Assembly (NCBI GenBank): GCA_963746735.1
Contig: CAVVCO010000017.1
Location: 124,001-188,000, forward strand
Direction: 5' to 3'
Origin: CAVSWT01 sp963746735
Lineage (GTDB): Bacteria > Bacteroidota > Ignavibacteria > Ignavibacteriales > Ignavibacteriaceae
Length of the DNA stretch: 64,000 nt
Shown: positions 8,524-17,520 of the stretch, one piece after another
Numbering within the stretch: position 1 is the stretch's first letter
Layout: the number at the start of each line of letters is the position of its first letter
The notes under the pieces: model-generated
The model's database searches: none
What the model was told of the DNA's origin: nothing
Seen by the model: the letters and a program-made list of their open reading frames with translations, nothing else
Program-made: the position numbers and the translations under genes

Positions 8524-9300
8524 ATGAAGGTAGATCATCACTTTAATTGGTTAAATAAATTTAAATATTATTTATTATCATTTTTAATAGCTTCAAATTT
8601 AAGTTTAGCCGGCGGTCCGCCCTGGAGAACTGATGATCCTATTCCAGTTGATTTCAAACAGCATGAATTATATTTATTTACAACCGGGATAAGTGATGAT
8701 GGAGGAGTCAGTGGTGTTGGTCCGGCAGTTGAATTTAATTATGGAATATTTCCAAATACTCAATTTCATGTTGTATTCCCTTTAGCTTTTGATATTCCAA
8801 AAGTCGGTGAAAAACACTTTGGTTATGGTGATACTGAACTTGGTTTCAAATATAGATTCGTTGAACAAACAGAAAATATTCCTGCTATTGCCACTTTTCC
8901 TATTGCAGAATTTCCAACTGGAAATGCATCAAACAATTTAGGTAATGGAAAAACTCAATTATATCTTCCAATCTGGATACAAAAAGATATTGGGAACTGG
9001 ACAGTCTGCACAGGAGGGGGGTATTGGATAAATCCTGGTACAGATAACAAGAACTGGCAATTTTACGGTTTTCAAGTTCAATATAATTTCTCTGATAATT
9101 TTTATCTCGGGGCAGAAACATTTCGTCAAACGGCTGCAACAACTGATTCAGAAGGATATACCGGAATCCATATTGGAGGTGCTGTAACTGTTGTGAAAAT
9201 TATCAATTATTATTTTCTACAGATGCGGGAAATGGAATTACATCTTACAAACACTTTGCATATTACTTTGGGCTTTATCACGATTTTTAGTTTCAATTAG
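8524..9300 (+). CDS. Outer-membrane beta-barrel-like protein (C-terminal frame break)
   Basis: A secreted protein of about 260 residues with a signal peptide ending SLAGGPPWRTDDP and then alternating aromatic/polar strands. This suggests a beta-barrel of the Phenol_MetA_deg/transporter-like family (family call moderate). The first 220 residues are regular. Near 9215 the frame shifts: a neighbouring frame reads FSTDAGNGITSYKHFAYYFGLYHDF, which suits a barrel C terminus far better than the nominal end, so at least one indel is present. ATG 8524 is preferred over the TTG at 8509. It follows the two cytochrome genes and may be part of the same unit. Confidence 0.65.
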   Translation: MKVDHHFNWLNKFKYYLLSFLIASNLSLAGGPPWRTDDPIPVDFKQHELYLFTTGISDDGGVSGVGPAVEFNYGIFPNTQFHVVFPLAFDIPKVGEKHFGYGDTELGFKYRFVEQTENIPAIATFPIAEFPTGNASNNLGNGKTQLYLPIWIQKDIGNWTVCTGGGYWINPGTDNKNWQFYGFQVQYNFSDNFYLGAETFRQTAATTDSEGYTGIHIGGAVTVVKIINYYFLQMREMELHLTNTLHITLGFITIFSFN

Positions 9301-9487
9301 GTAAAATCTCATGTAACTAAATCCTCTCTTTTCAATATTAAATATTACAGATAAAGGGTATCTCTCGTTAATGAGTGATAATAGGGTATGTCAAATACTT
9401 TCTTTCAATTTTAGGATACATATATTCCTTTGTTTAATGTCTCTTTAAATCGTAAATTTTGAATCAATTTTGAAAAAATAATTTCAC

Positions 9488-10495
9488 ATGGGAGAACGAT
9501 TGGATTCAACTTATAAATCTGCCGGTGTAGATATTGAAGCCGGTGATGAAACAGTTAGAAGAATTAAAGGTTTTGCTAAATCAACATTCAATAAAAATGT
9601 TTTATCAGATATTGGCTTGTTTGGAGCCTTCTATGAACTTGATTTATCCGGCTATAAAAATCCGGTTTTAGTTTCCAGCGTTGACGGTGTCGGTACTAAA
9701 TTAAAAATTGCTTTTGAAATGGATAAGCATAACACTGTCGGCCAGGATTTAGTGAATCATTGTGTAAACGATATTGCTGTTTGCGGAGCTAAGCCAATGT
9801 ACTTCCTGGATTACCTTGCTTTTGGAAAATTAAATCCTGATAAAGCAGAAAAAATAATTGAAGGATTTTCAATTGCCTGTAAAGAAAATGGATGTGCTTT
9901 AATTGGAGGCGAAACCGCTGAAATGCCTGGATTGTATTCCGGGGAAGAGTATGACATGTCTGGAACAATCGTTGGGATTGTTGATAAGCAAAAAGTAATT
10001 GACGGCAAAGAAATAAAAAAAGGAGACGTACTTTTAGGGTTTTCCTCAAATGGGCTTCATACAAACGGGTATTCTCTTGCCAGAAAAGTGTTATTGAATA
10101 AATATAAAGTAAATGATAAGCCTGATGGATTTGACAATGAACTTGGGTTAGAACTATTAAGAGTTCACAAGTCTTACTTGAAATTGATTTCATATCTCAA
10201 AGAGAGCATGAAAATAAAAGGGCTTTCTCATATTACTGGTGGAGGTATTATCGGCAACACAAAAAGAATTTTACCTAATGGCTTATCATTAAAAATAAAT
10301 TGGGATAGATGGGAGATACCGTCAATATTTAAGCTGATTCAACAGACCGGAAAAATTTCCGACGAAGAAATGAGAAATGTTTTTAATCTTGGTATTGGTT
10401 TAATAGCAGTTATTTCTAAAAATGATGAGCAAAAAGCAATTCAACTTTCTAATGATGTTAATGAACATCCAATTGTTATTGGGGAAGTTGTATAG
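9488..10495 (+). CDS. purM: Phosphoribosylformylglycinamidine cyclo-ligase (AIR synthetase)
   Basis: Catalyses ATP-dependent ring closure of FGAM to aminoimidazole ribonucleotide in purine synthesis, in the cytoplasm. The 335 residues are full length. Recognisable segments are YKSAGVDIEAGD at the N terminus, VSSVDGVGTKLKIA, the HCVNDIAVCGAKPMYFLDY block, IGGETAEMPGLY, and ITGGGIIGNTKRILP, which are the PurM fold and nucleotide-binding signatures. It stands alone here, not in a pur operon. No defects. Confidence 0.96.
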   Translation: MGERLDSTYKSAGVDIEAGDETVRRIKGFAKSTFNKNVLSDIGLFGAFYELDLSGYKNPVLVSSVDGVGTKLKIAFEMDKHNTVGQDLVNHCVNDIAVCGAKPMYFLDYLAFGKLNPDKAEKIIEGFSIACKENGCALIGGETAEMPGLYSGEEYDMSGTIVGIVDKQKVIDGKEIKKGDVLLGFSSNGLHTNGYSLARKVLLNKYKVNDKPDGFDNELGLELLRVHKSYLKLISYLKESMKIKGLSHITGGGIIGNTKRILPNGLSLKINWDRWEIPSIFKLIQQTGKISDEEMRNVFNLGIGLIAVISKNDEQKAIQLSNDVNEHPIVIGEVV

Positions 10496-10520
10496 CATTA
10501 TTATTGTATAAGTGTTTTAA

Positions 10521-10551
10521 TAAACCCTATTTCTTTGAGAAATTGGGTTTA
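10521..10551 (+). terminator. Hairpin downstream of purM
   Basis: Arms aaaccctatttct and agaaattgggttt pair with one mismatch around a 3-base loop about 25 bases past the purM stop. The following sequence (ATAATTTCC) is only moderately T-rich, so it is a plausible rather than certain terminator. Confidence 0.6.
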
Positions 10552-10651
10552 TAATTTCCACAGCATTTTAAAATAATTAGCATCTTCTTTTAATTTTTCA
10601 ATTCTTAATTTTCAATTGTAAATAAGCAATAACCTATTTATTTTTTCTTTT

Positions 10652-13333
10652 ATGAAAATCTCTTTAATATTTTTAATTATTTCTCTGCTAATGTTTAATA
10701 GCTGTGATAAAGGCATTGAACCCTTGCCCACTGGAATAGGTTTTAGCGGAACAATTACTTTTACAGGTAATTGGCCTGAAGGAATAACCAGGACTTATTT
10801 GGTTGTATTTAAAAATGAATTAAAATCTGCGGCTGATTTTAGCCCTTTAAATATTAAATTCATTAGTTCTGAAATTCCTTTTGGAGCAACTGTTTTTAAT
10901 TATAGTTCAGCAGATTCTGCATTTGGTTCTATAAGCCCGGGCAGATATGAATACGTTGTAGTTGCTCAATCGAAAACTCCAACTTTATCTCTTAATCGAA
11001 TTGATTGGACAGTTGCAGGTGTTTATTATAATAGTTCGGACACAACTACACCGGGGCTTTTAATTGTTCCAGATAATGGAATAGCTAAAAACATAAATAT
11101 AAATTGTGATTTTAATAATCCGCCACCACAGCCTCCAGGCGGAGCACAACAAGTAAAACGATTAATAATGAAAAATTATCTTTTCATATTTTTTCTATTT
11201 TTGAGTGAGTTGACTTATCCTCAAACGTACTCTATAAGCGGAGTAGTTACAGATTCTAATTCTGGTGAGCCGTTAATTGGTGCAAATGTGTCTTTAAAAT
11301 TAACTACTTATGGGTCTGCGACAGATGTTAAAGGTAATTATAAGATAGATGAGTTAAAGCCTGGTATTTACAATATGCAAGTATCTTACATCGGTTATCA
11401 AACTAAAATAATAGATAGTATTAAAATTATTGATAAATCAGTTTCTGTAAATGTTCAATTGGTCCCTGGAAAAGTTTTTATTACGGATAGCCCCGTAGTA
11501 TCAGCATCAAAATATGTTCAGCTTATTTCCGATCTTCCTGTTAAAGCTGAAATAATTCCAGCAGCTTCATTTTCAAAGAATGATTTTACAAACCTTGAAG
11601 ATGCTCTTCGATATGTTCCTGGAATAAATATGACTGATGACCAAATTAGTATTCGCGGTTCAAGCGGATACAGTAGGGGAGCAGGCTCACGAGTTATGTT
11701 AACTTTAGATGGAATTCCTTTTTATACCGGAGATACTGGTGAAACCATATGGGAAGTAATTCCAACTGCTGTTATTAAAGATGTTGAAATAATCAAAGGT
11801 GCTGCAAGCTCTCTTTATGGTTCATCCGCAATTGGCGGAGTAATAAATGTATTAACTAAAGAATTTTCTTCAGAACCTGTTACTTACATAAAATCCGGGA
11901 TTGGATTTTACGGCAAACCTTCTTATAATGAATGGAATTGGTCAAATCAATACAGAAGCTTTAACAGTCTAACGCTAGGGCATTCACAACGAATTAATAA
12001 ATTTAGTTTTGGTTTATCCTTTTCCCGCCTGGAAGATAACAGCTACCGGCAAAACAATTTTTCAAAAAAATATCTCGGCTTTTTAAAAGCAAAATATGAT
12101 TTTACTAATTTATCTTCGCTTACTTTTTTGCTAAATACGTTTATCAAAAGAGGCGGTAATTTTGTTTATTGGAAGGATTCTAGAAATGCTCTCATTCCGC
12201 CGGATGCTGACCAGGGTCAAAGAGTTTCAACAAACCGGCATTTACTTGGATTGATTTATAAAAATATTTATTCTGATAATTTTTATTACGAAGCTAGGGC
12301 AAGCTATTATTACACAAATTGGGATGACGGTTCACAAGCAAATAATAATTCTACAACAAATTTATTTAGAGGTGAATTTCAGACTACAATAAAACCTTTC
12401 GATGATGCCGTGCTGGTGAGCGGAATTGAAGCTTCAAATGCAAAAGTTAATTCAAATATTTTTGGAAATAGGTCATCAAATTCATTTGGAGTTTATTCTC
12501 AAATGGATTATGATTTTTCAAAGTTGTGGAAAGGTACATTAGGAATACGATATGATTATACAAAGATAGATTCGATAAAAAGTAACTCTTCTGTTTCGCC
12601 TAAAGCTGGAATAAATTATAAACCGCTTTCCAATTTAATTTTAAGAGCATTTGCCGGAACCGGTTTTAGAGCTCCAACTCTTGCTGAAGCTTTTACATCA
12701 ACGACTTCAAATGGCGTAACTATTAAACCCAATCCAAGGTTAAAACCTGAAAGCAGTTTTAATGCAGAAGTTGGAGTAAATTATCAATTAAATTCGACTG
12801 TGAATTTGGATGCAAGTATTTATCAAAATGAATTATATGATTTTATCGAAGCCGGTGTTGATGCTTCCGATGGAAAAATAACTTTTAATAATGTAACACG
12901 CGCCAGAGTTCAAGGGATTGAATTTGTCTCGAATTATTCTTTTTTGAATAACGCTTTAAATTTTGTTTTAAGCTATGATTATTTATGGGCTATAGATTTG
13001 AATATGAATACATTTTTAAAATATCGGCCTAGACATACAGCATTAATAAAAGCAGATTATAAAATCGGCCGATTTGATCTCGGCAGTGATTTTAGATATT
13101 CAAGCAGAGTTGAACAAATCGATGAAGAATTAATTAATTTAGGAATTGTTAAAGATGGTGATTTAAGAGTTGCTGTTTATGTCTTTGATTTTAATGCTGC
13201 CTACAGCTTTGGTTCACTTCCTTTAAAGCTCTATTTAAATCTTAAAAATATTTTTAATTATAATTATGTAGAGCTAATCGGTAACCTTGAACCTCCACGT
13301 AATATTTCATTAAGTTTGGAAATGAATTTCTAA
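10652..13333 (+). CDS. Lipoprotein fused in frame to a TonB-dependent receptor (possibly two genes)
   Basis: One uninterrupted 893-codon frame holds two proteins. Residues 1-~170 are a lipoprotein: signal peptide with Cys18 in NSCDKG, then a beta-sandwich-like domain ending in a Pro-rich run. At residue 173 (ATG 11168) a second signal peptide begins (MKNYLFIFFLFLS, cleavage after YPQ). It leads into a carboxypeptidase-regulatory-like domain (SGVVTDSNSGEPLIGANV), a plug (SIRGSSGYSRGAGSRVMLTLDG, ending GVINVLTKE) and a 22-strand barrel ending in an aromatic (EMNF). The receptor imports a siderophore, cobalamin or similar. A buried second signal peptide strongly suggests two adjacent genes whose separating stop was lost, by mutation or by a sequencing indel. 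Confidence 0.85.
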   Translation: MKISLIFLIISLLMFNSCDKGIEPLPTGIGFSGTITFTGNWPEGITRTYLVVFKNELKSAADFSPLNIKFISSEIPFGATVFNYSSADSAFGSISPGRYEYVVVAQSKTPTLSLNRIDWTVAGVYYNSSDTTTPGLLIVPDNGIAKNININCDFNNPPPQPPGGAQQVKRLIMKNYLFIFFLFLSELTYPQTYSISGVVTDSNSGEPLIGANVSLKLTTYGSATDVKGNYKIDELKPGIYNMQVSYIGYQTKIIDSIKIIDKSVSVNVQLVPGKVFITDSPVVSASKYVQLISDLPVKAEIIPAASFSKNDFTNLEDALRYVPGINMTDDQISIRGSSGYSRGAGSRVMLTLDGIPFYTGDTGETIWEVIPTAVIKDVEIIKGAASSLYGSSAIGGVINVLTKEFSSEPVTYIKSGIGFYGKPSYNEWNWSNQYRSFNSLTLGHSQRINKFSFGLSFSRLEDNSYRQNNFSKKYLGFLKAKYDFTNLSSLTFLLNTFIKRGGNFVYWKDSRNALIPPDADQGQRVSTNRHLLGLIYKNIYSDNFYYEARASYYYTNWDDGSQANNNSTTNLFRGEFQTTIKPFDDAVLVSGIEASNAKVNSNIFGNRSSNSFGVYSQMDYDFSKLWKGTLGIRYDYTKIDSIKSNSSVSPKAGINYKPLSNLILRAFAGTGFRAPTLAEAFTSTTSNGVTIKPNPRLKPESSFNAEVGVNYQLNSTVNLDASIYQNELYDFIEAGVDASDGKITFNNVTRARVQGIEFVSNYSFLNNALNFVLSYDYLWAIDLNMNTFLKYRPRHTALIKADYKIGRFDLGSDFRYSSRVEQIDEELINLGIVKDGDLRVAVYVFDFNAAYSFGSLPLKLYLNLKNIFNYNYVELIGNLEPPRNISLSLEMNF

Positions 13334-13364
13334 ACTTAATTTTTTCATTAATAAAGATTTTAAA

Positions 13365-14726
13365 ATGTTTGTTGATACACACGCTCATATTTTTCTTCCC
13401 AATTTTGAAGGTGAAGTTGATTCAGTTATAAAAAATGCAGTTGACAACGGAGTAGATTATATAATTGTTCCAGCTACTGATATTGAAACTTCAAAGCAAG
13501 TTGTAGAATTAACAAAAAAATACGATATGGTTTACGGTGCTGTCGGTGTTCATCCACATGACAGTAAAGATTGGAGCAATGATTGGATAACGCAGATTGA
13601 AGAGTTAGCAAAGAATGAAAAGATAGTCGCAATAGGGGAAATAGGTCTGGATTATTATTATGATTTCTCTCCCAATGAAAAGCAAATTGAAGCACTCAAA
13701 GCACAAATTGATTTAGCATTAAAATTAGATTTGCCAGTTGTTATTCATAACCGAGATTCAGATGAAGATATGCTGAAAGTGATTCATGAATACAGTGGAA
13801 GTGGATTGAGAGCACAATTTCATTGTTTTAATGGTTCGCTGGATGATTCGCGTGAACTTATTAAAATGCATCACTTAATTTCTTTCACCGGCAATATTAC
13901 TTTTAAAAAAGCTGATGAGTTGAGAGATATTGTTTCCAAAACAAGTCTGGACCATGTAATGATTGAAACTGATTCTCCGTTTATGACTCCAGTTCCATAC
14001 AGAGGCAAAAGGAATGAGCCGGCTTATGTTAAATTTGTTGCTGAACAAATTGCAGATATTCATAAAATATCCGTTGAAGATGTTGGTAGAATAACTTCAT
14101 ACAATGCATTCAAATTTTTTGGAGTGGGGAGTAAACCTAAAACCAGCTTCACTTATAAATTAAAAAATAATTTATACATTAATGTTACTAACCGCTGCAA
14201 TGCTGATTGTGTTTTTTGCGATAGAAAAGGCGAGGCAGTGCTGCATGGATATAATTTGAAGATGACAAAAAGTGAAGAACCTTCTGCCGAAGTTTATATT
14301 AAAGAAATCGGCGATCCGAAGAATTACAAAGAAATAGTATTTTGCGGTTATGGTGAGCCAACAACTCGTTGGGATGTTGTAAAACAAGTTGCCAAATTTG
14401 TAAAAGAAAATGGCGGCAAAACCAGGCTTGATACAAACGGCCATGGCAGCTTCATAAATAAAAGAGATATTACTTCTGAACTTAAAAATATAATTGATGT
14501 AGTTTCAATCAGTTTGAATGCAACCAGTGCGCATCAATATGCAGAAATAATGAGACTTGAGCCGCGCATGTTTAATGAAATGATTAACTTTGCAAAGAAT
14601 GCTAAATCTTATGCCGGGCAAGTTGTAATGTCGGTTGTTTCTATTGAGGGATTGGATATTGAAAAAGCTAGAGATATAGTTGAAAATAAAGTCGGAGCAG
14701 AGTTTAGAGTTCGCCAATTTTTTTAA
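13365..14726 (+). CDS. TatD-family metal-dependent hydrolase fused to radical SAM enzyme
   Basis: A 453-residue protein. Residues 1-~255 are a TatD deoxyribonuclease-like barrel with metal ligands DTHAH (4-8), the GEIGLDYYY block, HNRDS, HCF and ETDSPF. Residues ~265-453 are a radical SAM domain with the 4Fe-4S triad CNADCVFC (Cys 278, 282, 285) and a GYGEPTTR segment; it resembles the TatD-linked radical SAM family (TIGR04038). Separate genes for the two are known as neighbours, and here they are joined. The reaction of the radical SAM part is not established; the TatD part may act in DNA 3'-end repair. The gene starts 31 bp after the receptor gene. Confidence 0.88.
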   Translation: MFVDTHAHIFLPNFEGEVDSVIKNAVDNGVDYIIVPATDIETSKQVVELTKKYDMVYGAVGVHPHDSKDWSNDWITQIEELAKNEKIVAIGEIGLDYYYDFSPNEKQIEALKAQIDLALKLDLPVVIHNRDSDEDMLKVIHEYSGSGLRAQFHCFNGSLDDSRELIKMHHLISFTGNITFKKADELRDIVSKTSLDHVMIETDSPFMTPVPYRGKRNEPAYVKFVAEQIADIHKISVEDVGRITSYNAFKFFGVGSKPKTSFTYKLKNNLYINVTNRCNADCVFCDRKGEAVLHGYNLKMTKSEEPSAEVYIKEIGDPKNYKEIVFCGYGEPTTRWDVVKQVAKFVKENGGKTRLDTNGHGSFINKRDITSELKNIIDVVSISLNATSAHQYAEIMRLEPRMFNEMINFAKNAKSYAGQVVMSVVSIEGLDIEKARDIVENKVGAEFRVRQFF

Positions 14727-14749
14727 TATAAAAGTTATAATTAAATCTC

Positions 14750-14824
14750 GTCATTTCGACGAGAGGGAGAAATCATTTAAATACTTTTTAAGATTTCTCT
14801 CTGTAAGACTTTTTTGAAATGACC
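14750..14824. repeat. TCATTTCGA palindromic repeat, copy 1 (gene-less)
   Basis: A 75-bp imperfect inverted repeat: GTCATTTCGACGAGAGGGAGAAATC on the left, and AGATTTCTCTCTG and TTTTTTGAAATGAC on the right. The arms match those flanking the GIY-YIG gene at 17521-17925. It lies 24 bp past the TatD-radical SAM stop and contains no gene. Confidence 0.8.
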
Positions 14825-14882
14825 ACTAAAATTATTTTATCTAATAAACTAAAACATCTTTCATAAACAAAATTCAATACTA

Positions 14883-16298
14883 ATGAAAAAAATCTTAATA
14901 CTAATCTTCGTTTCCTCAATTTTAATATTCTCTCAAGATAAGCAAATATTAATAACAAGAATTGACAGTCTGCTTAATGATGATTATTTCAAATCAACAG
15001 ATATTGCTATTGAAGCATATGACCTAACAACAAGAGACTCATTATACCAGCATCACTCTAATATGCTAATGCACCCTGCATCAAATATGAAAGTACTTAC
15101 TACGGCTGCAGGATTAGTTTTTCTTGGACCTAAATATAATTTTGCTACTTCACTTTATTACACTGGCTTTATTGCAGATAGTATTATTTACGGTGATTTA
15201 TATGCGGTCGGCGGTTTAGATCCGGATTTCACCACCAAAGATTTAGATTCAATGGTTGTGCTGTTAAAGAATCTTGGGGTGAAAGAAATATTCGGAAATA
15301 TTTACGGCGATGTTTCAATGTGTGATTCACTTTTCTGGGGCAACGGATGGATGTGGGATGATGACCCTTCTACAGATGCACCTTATATGACTGCTCTAAA
15401 TATTAATACCAACGCAATTCAAGTTAAGGTGAATTATAGAAATAATATACCGGAAGTAACCTTAATTCCAGATACAAAATATGTTGATGTTAAATTTATT
15501 TCATACACAGGAGATACAGATAACAACAAACCGGTTATAATTGATAGAGATTGGATAAACCGCAAGAACACCATTTTAATTAAACGCGATACAACCATAA
15601 ACATTCCGGATGATTATGAAACTTCTGAAACTGTAAATGTATGGCAGCCGGAATTTTATTTCTTAACATTGTTAAAAGAATCTTTAATTAGGCACGGAAT
15701 AGAATTTAACGGTATAAAACAAATTAAAACTCTTCCGCAAAATTCAATCAAAGCCTGCAGCCATCAATGGGAGTATGATTCTGTAATTGTAAACCTAAAT
15801 AAAGTCAGCTATAACCTCGGTGCTGAAATGACGCTTCGTGCTATGGGTGAAAAATATTTCGGCAAACCAGCTTCAGCTAAAAAAGGATTAAAGTTGATTG
15901 ATTCTTTAATTACTCTCTGCAAGTTGGACCCTAAAATTTATAGGATAGTAGACGGCTCCGGGGTTTCGCATTATAATTTAGTTACAGCTCATCTGCTTCT
16001 TTCCGTGTTGAAATATATGTACTATCAGTATCCTGATTTATATAAAATTTTGTATTATTCGTTTCCAATAGGTGGCGCTGATGGAACTCTTGATACAAGG
16101 ATGTTTGATACAAGCGCACAAAATAATGTTCATGCTAAAACCGGTTCGTTAAGCGGAGTTTCAACATTATCTGGATATCTGACTGCTAAGAATGGACATG
16201 AAATTGTATTTTCAATTATGGAGCAGAATTTTGTTGGTACAGCAAAACCGGCTAGAGATTACCAGGATAAGATTTGTGAGATATTGACTGAGTATTAG
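14883..16298 (+). CDS. dacB: D-alanyl-D-alanine carboxypeptidase/endopeptidase, PBP4 (S13) family
   Basis: A periplasmic low-molecular-weight penicillin-binding protein that trims peptidoglycan cross-links. The signal peptide (1-~17) is followed by the active-site SxxK as SNMK (Ser67, Lys70). The second motif is SYN in VSYNLGAEM, and the KTG triad is at 419-421 in HAKTGSLSGVS. The 471 residues and the long insertion between the first and second motifs fit the S13 family. Repeat copies lie on both sides of the gene. No defects. Confidence 0.92.
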   Translation: MKKILILIFVSSILIFSQDKQILITRIDSLLNDDYFKSTDIAIEAYDLTTRDSLYQHHSNMLMHPASNMKVLTTAAGLVFLGPKYNFATSLYYTGFIADSIIYGDLYAVGGLDPDFTTKDLDSMVVLLKNLGVKEIFGNIYGDVSMCDSLFWGNGWMWDDDPSTDAPYMTALNINTNAIQVKVNYRNNIPEVTLIPDTKYVDVKFISYTGDTDNNKPVIIDRDWINRKNTILIKRDTTINIPDDYETSETVNVWQPEFYFLTLLKESLIRHGIEFNGIKQIKTLPQNSIKACSHQWEYDSVIVNLNKVSYNLGAEMTLRAMGEKYFGKPASAKKGLKLIDSLITLCKLDPKIYRIVDGSGVSHYNLVTAHLLLSVLKYMYYQYPDLYKILYYSFPIGGADGTLDTRMFDTSAQNNVHAKTGSLSGVSTLSGYLTAKNGHEIVFSIMEQNFVGTAKPARDYQDKICEILTEY

Positions 16299-16309
16299 TT
16301 TTTTGCAAT

Positions 16310-16387
16310 TGTCATTTCGAATGAGTCTTCGAGTGAGAAATCTAAATAATTATTTAAAAGATTTCTCCCTTACGGTCGAAAAGACAA
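16310..16387. repeat. TCATTTCGA palindromic repeat, copy 2 (gene-less)
   Basis: A 78-bp imperfect inverted repeat: TGTCATTTCGAATGAGTC then GAGTGAGAAATCT on the left, and AGATTTCTCCCTTACGGTC then GAAAAGACA on the right. It begins 11 bp past the dacB stop. It has the same architecture as copy 1 and the GIY-YIG element. Confidence 0.85.
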
Positions 16388-16481
16388 TTTCAATAATACG
16401 ATTCTTTTTTCCATTTAGAAATAGTTTCAAAAAGTCTTAACTTTAAAAATTCAATATTTATCAACTAACAAAAATATTTTG

Positions 16482-17483
16482 ATGTACAGGAAATATGGTT
16501 TTCTAATTATTGTATTTATTATTGCTATTAATTTTATTTTTCTTTCCTGTAATAAAAGTACTGAAGAACAGCCTTCCAAGCCTTTATATGAACTGTCAGC
16601 TCCTGATTCTATACCAGCTTTCAATGCAAAAAATGCTTATGATTATACGGAAGCCCAAACTTTAGTAGGGCCGCGTAACCCTGGCTCAATAGGGCATGAT
16701 AAAATGCTTGCTTATCTGCAGAGTGAATTAAGAAAATATGCGGATGAAGTGGAACTTGAACCGTTTAATTATACCGGCTATGATAATGAGGCCCTGCGAC
16801 TAACAAATATAATCGGCAGGTTTAATCCTCAAAGTAAAGATAGAATTTTGTTGTGTGCTCATTGGGATACTCGTCCACGTGCTGAACACGCAACAGTCGA
16901 AGCATTAAAAAGTAAGCCGATACTTGGTGCAAACGATGGTGCCAGCGGAGTGGGAGTTCTTCTCGAACTTGCCCAAGTATTAAAGCAGAAAAAAATTAGT
17001 TACGGTGTTGATATTGTTCTATTTGATGGTGAAGATTATGGCAAAGAAAATGACTTAAATTTATTTTGTTTGGGCTCAAAGTATTTTGCCGCTGAATATT
17101 ACAAAAATAATTATCCTGCATTTGGAATATTATTGGATATGGTTGGCGATAAAGAAGCATCTTTCGCAAAAGAGCAAAACTCAATTCAATATGCTCCTGA
17201 TGTAGTAAATATGATATGGAATACTGCTTCTTTAAAAAATGCATCTGTTTTTAATCAAGCGGAAGGATCAGCAATTTATGATGACCATATTCCATTAAAT
17301 CAGGCTGGCATTAGGACTGTTGATATAATTGATGCAGAATTAGTTGGCGCCGATACTCCCAACAAACGAAGAAACTATTGGCATTCAGAAAATGACACCA
17401 TGCAGAATATAAGTGAAGAAACATTGCAGCAAGTCGGTGATGTTTTAACTTATTTCATTTATTCATTAAAGTTTAATTATTGA
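16482..17483 (+). CDS. M28-family lipoprotein peptidase / glutaminyl-peptide cyclotransferase-like
   Basis: An envelope lipoprotein with Cys near residue 24 (FLSCNKS). The M28 zinc-enzyme fold shows the ligands in order: CAHWDTRP (His), GANDGASGVG (Asp), DGEDYG (Glu), LDMVGDKEA (Asp) and HSENDTMQ (His). The order and the RPRAEH segment resemble bacterial glutaminyl-peptide cyclotransferase-like proteins as much as aminopeptidases, so the reaction is left open. ATG 16482 is used; a TTG lies just before it. The gene stands alone between two palindromic repeats. Confidence 0.88.
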   Translation: MYRKYGFLIIVFIIAINFIFLSCNKSTEEQPSKPLYELSAPDSIPAFNAKNAYDYTEAQTLVGPRNPGSIGHDKMLAYLQSELRKYADEVELEPFNYTGYDNEALRLTNIIGRFNPQSKDRILLCAHWDTRPRAEHATVEALKSKPILGANDGASGVGVLLELAQVLKQKKISYGVDIVLFDGEDYGKENDLNLFCLGSKYFAAEYYKNNYPAFGILLDMVGDKEASFAKEQNSIQYAPDVVNMIWNTASLKNASVFNQAEGSAIYDDHIPLNQAGIRTVDIIDAELVGADTPNKRRNYWHSENDTMQNISEETLQQVGDVLTYFIYSLKFNY

Positions 17484-17520
17484 AGCTGTAAATGGCGTGC
17501 AGTACCTAATAAACTCTGGA

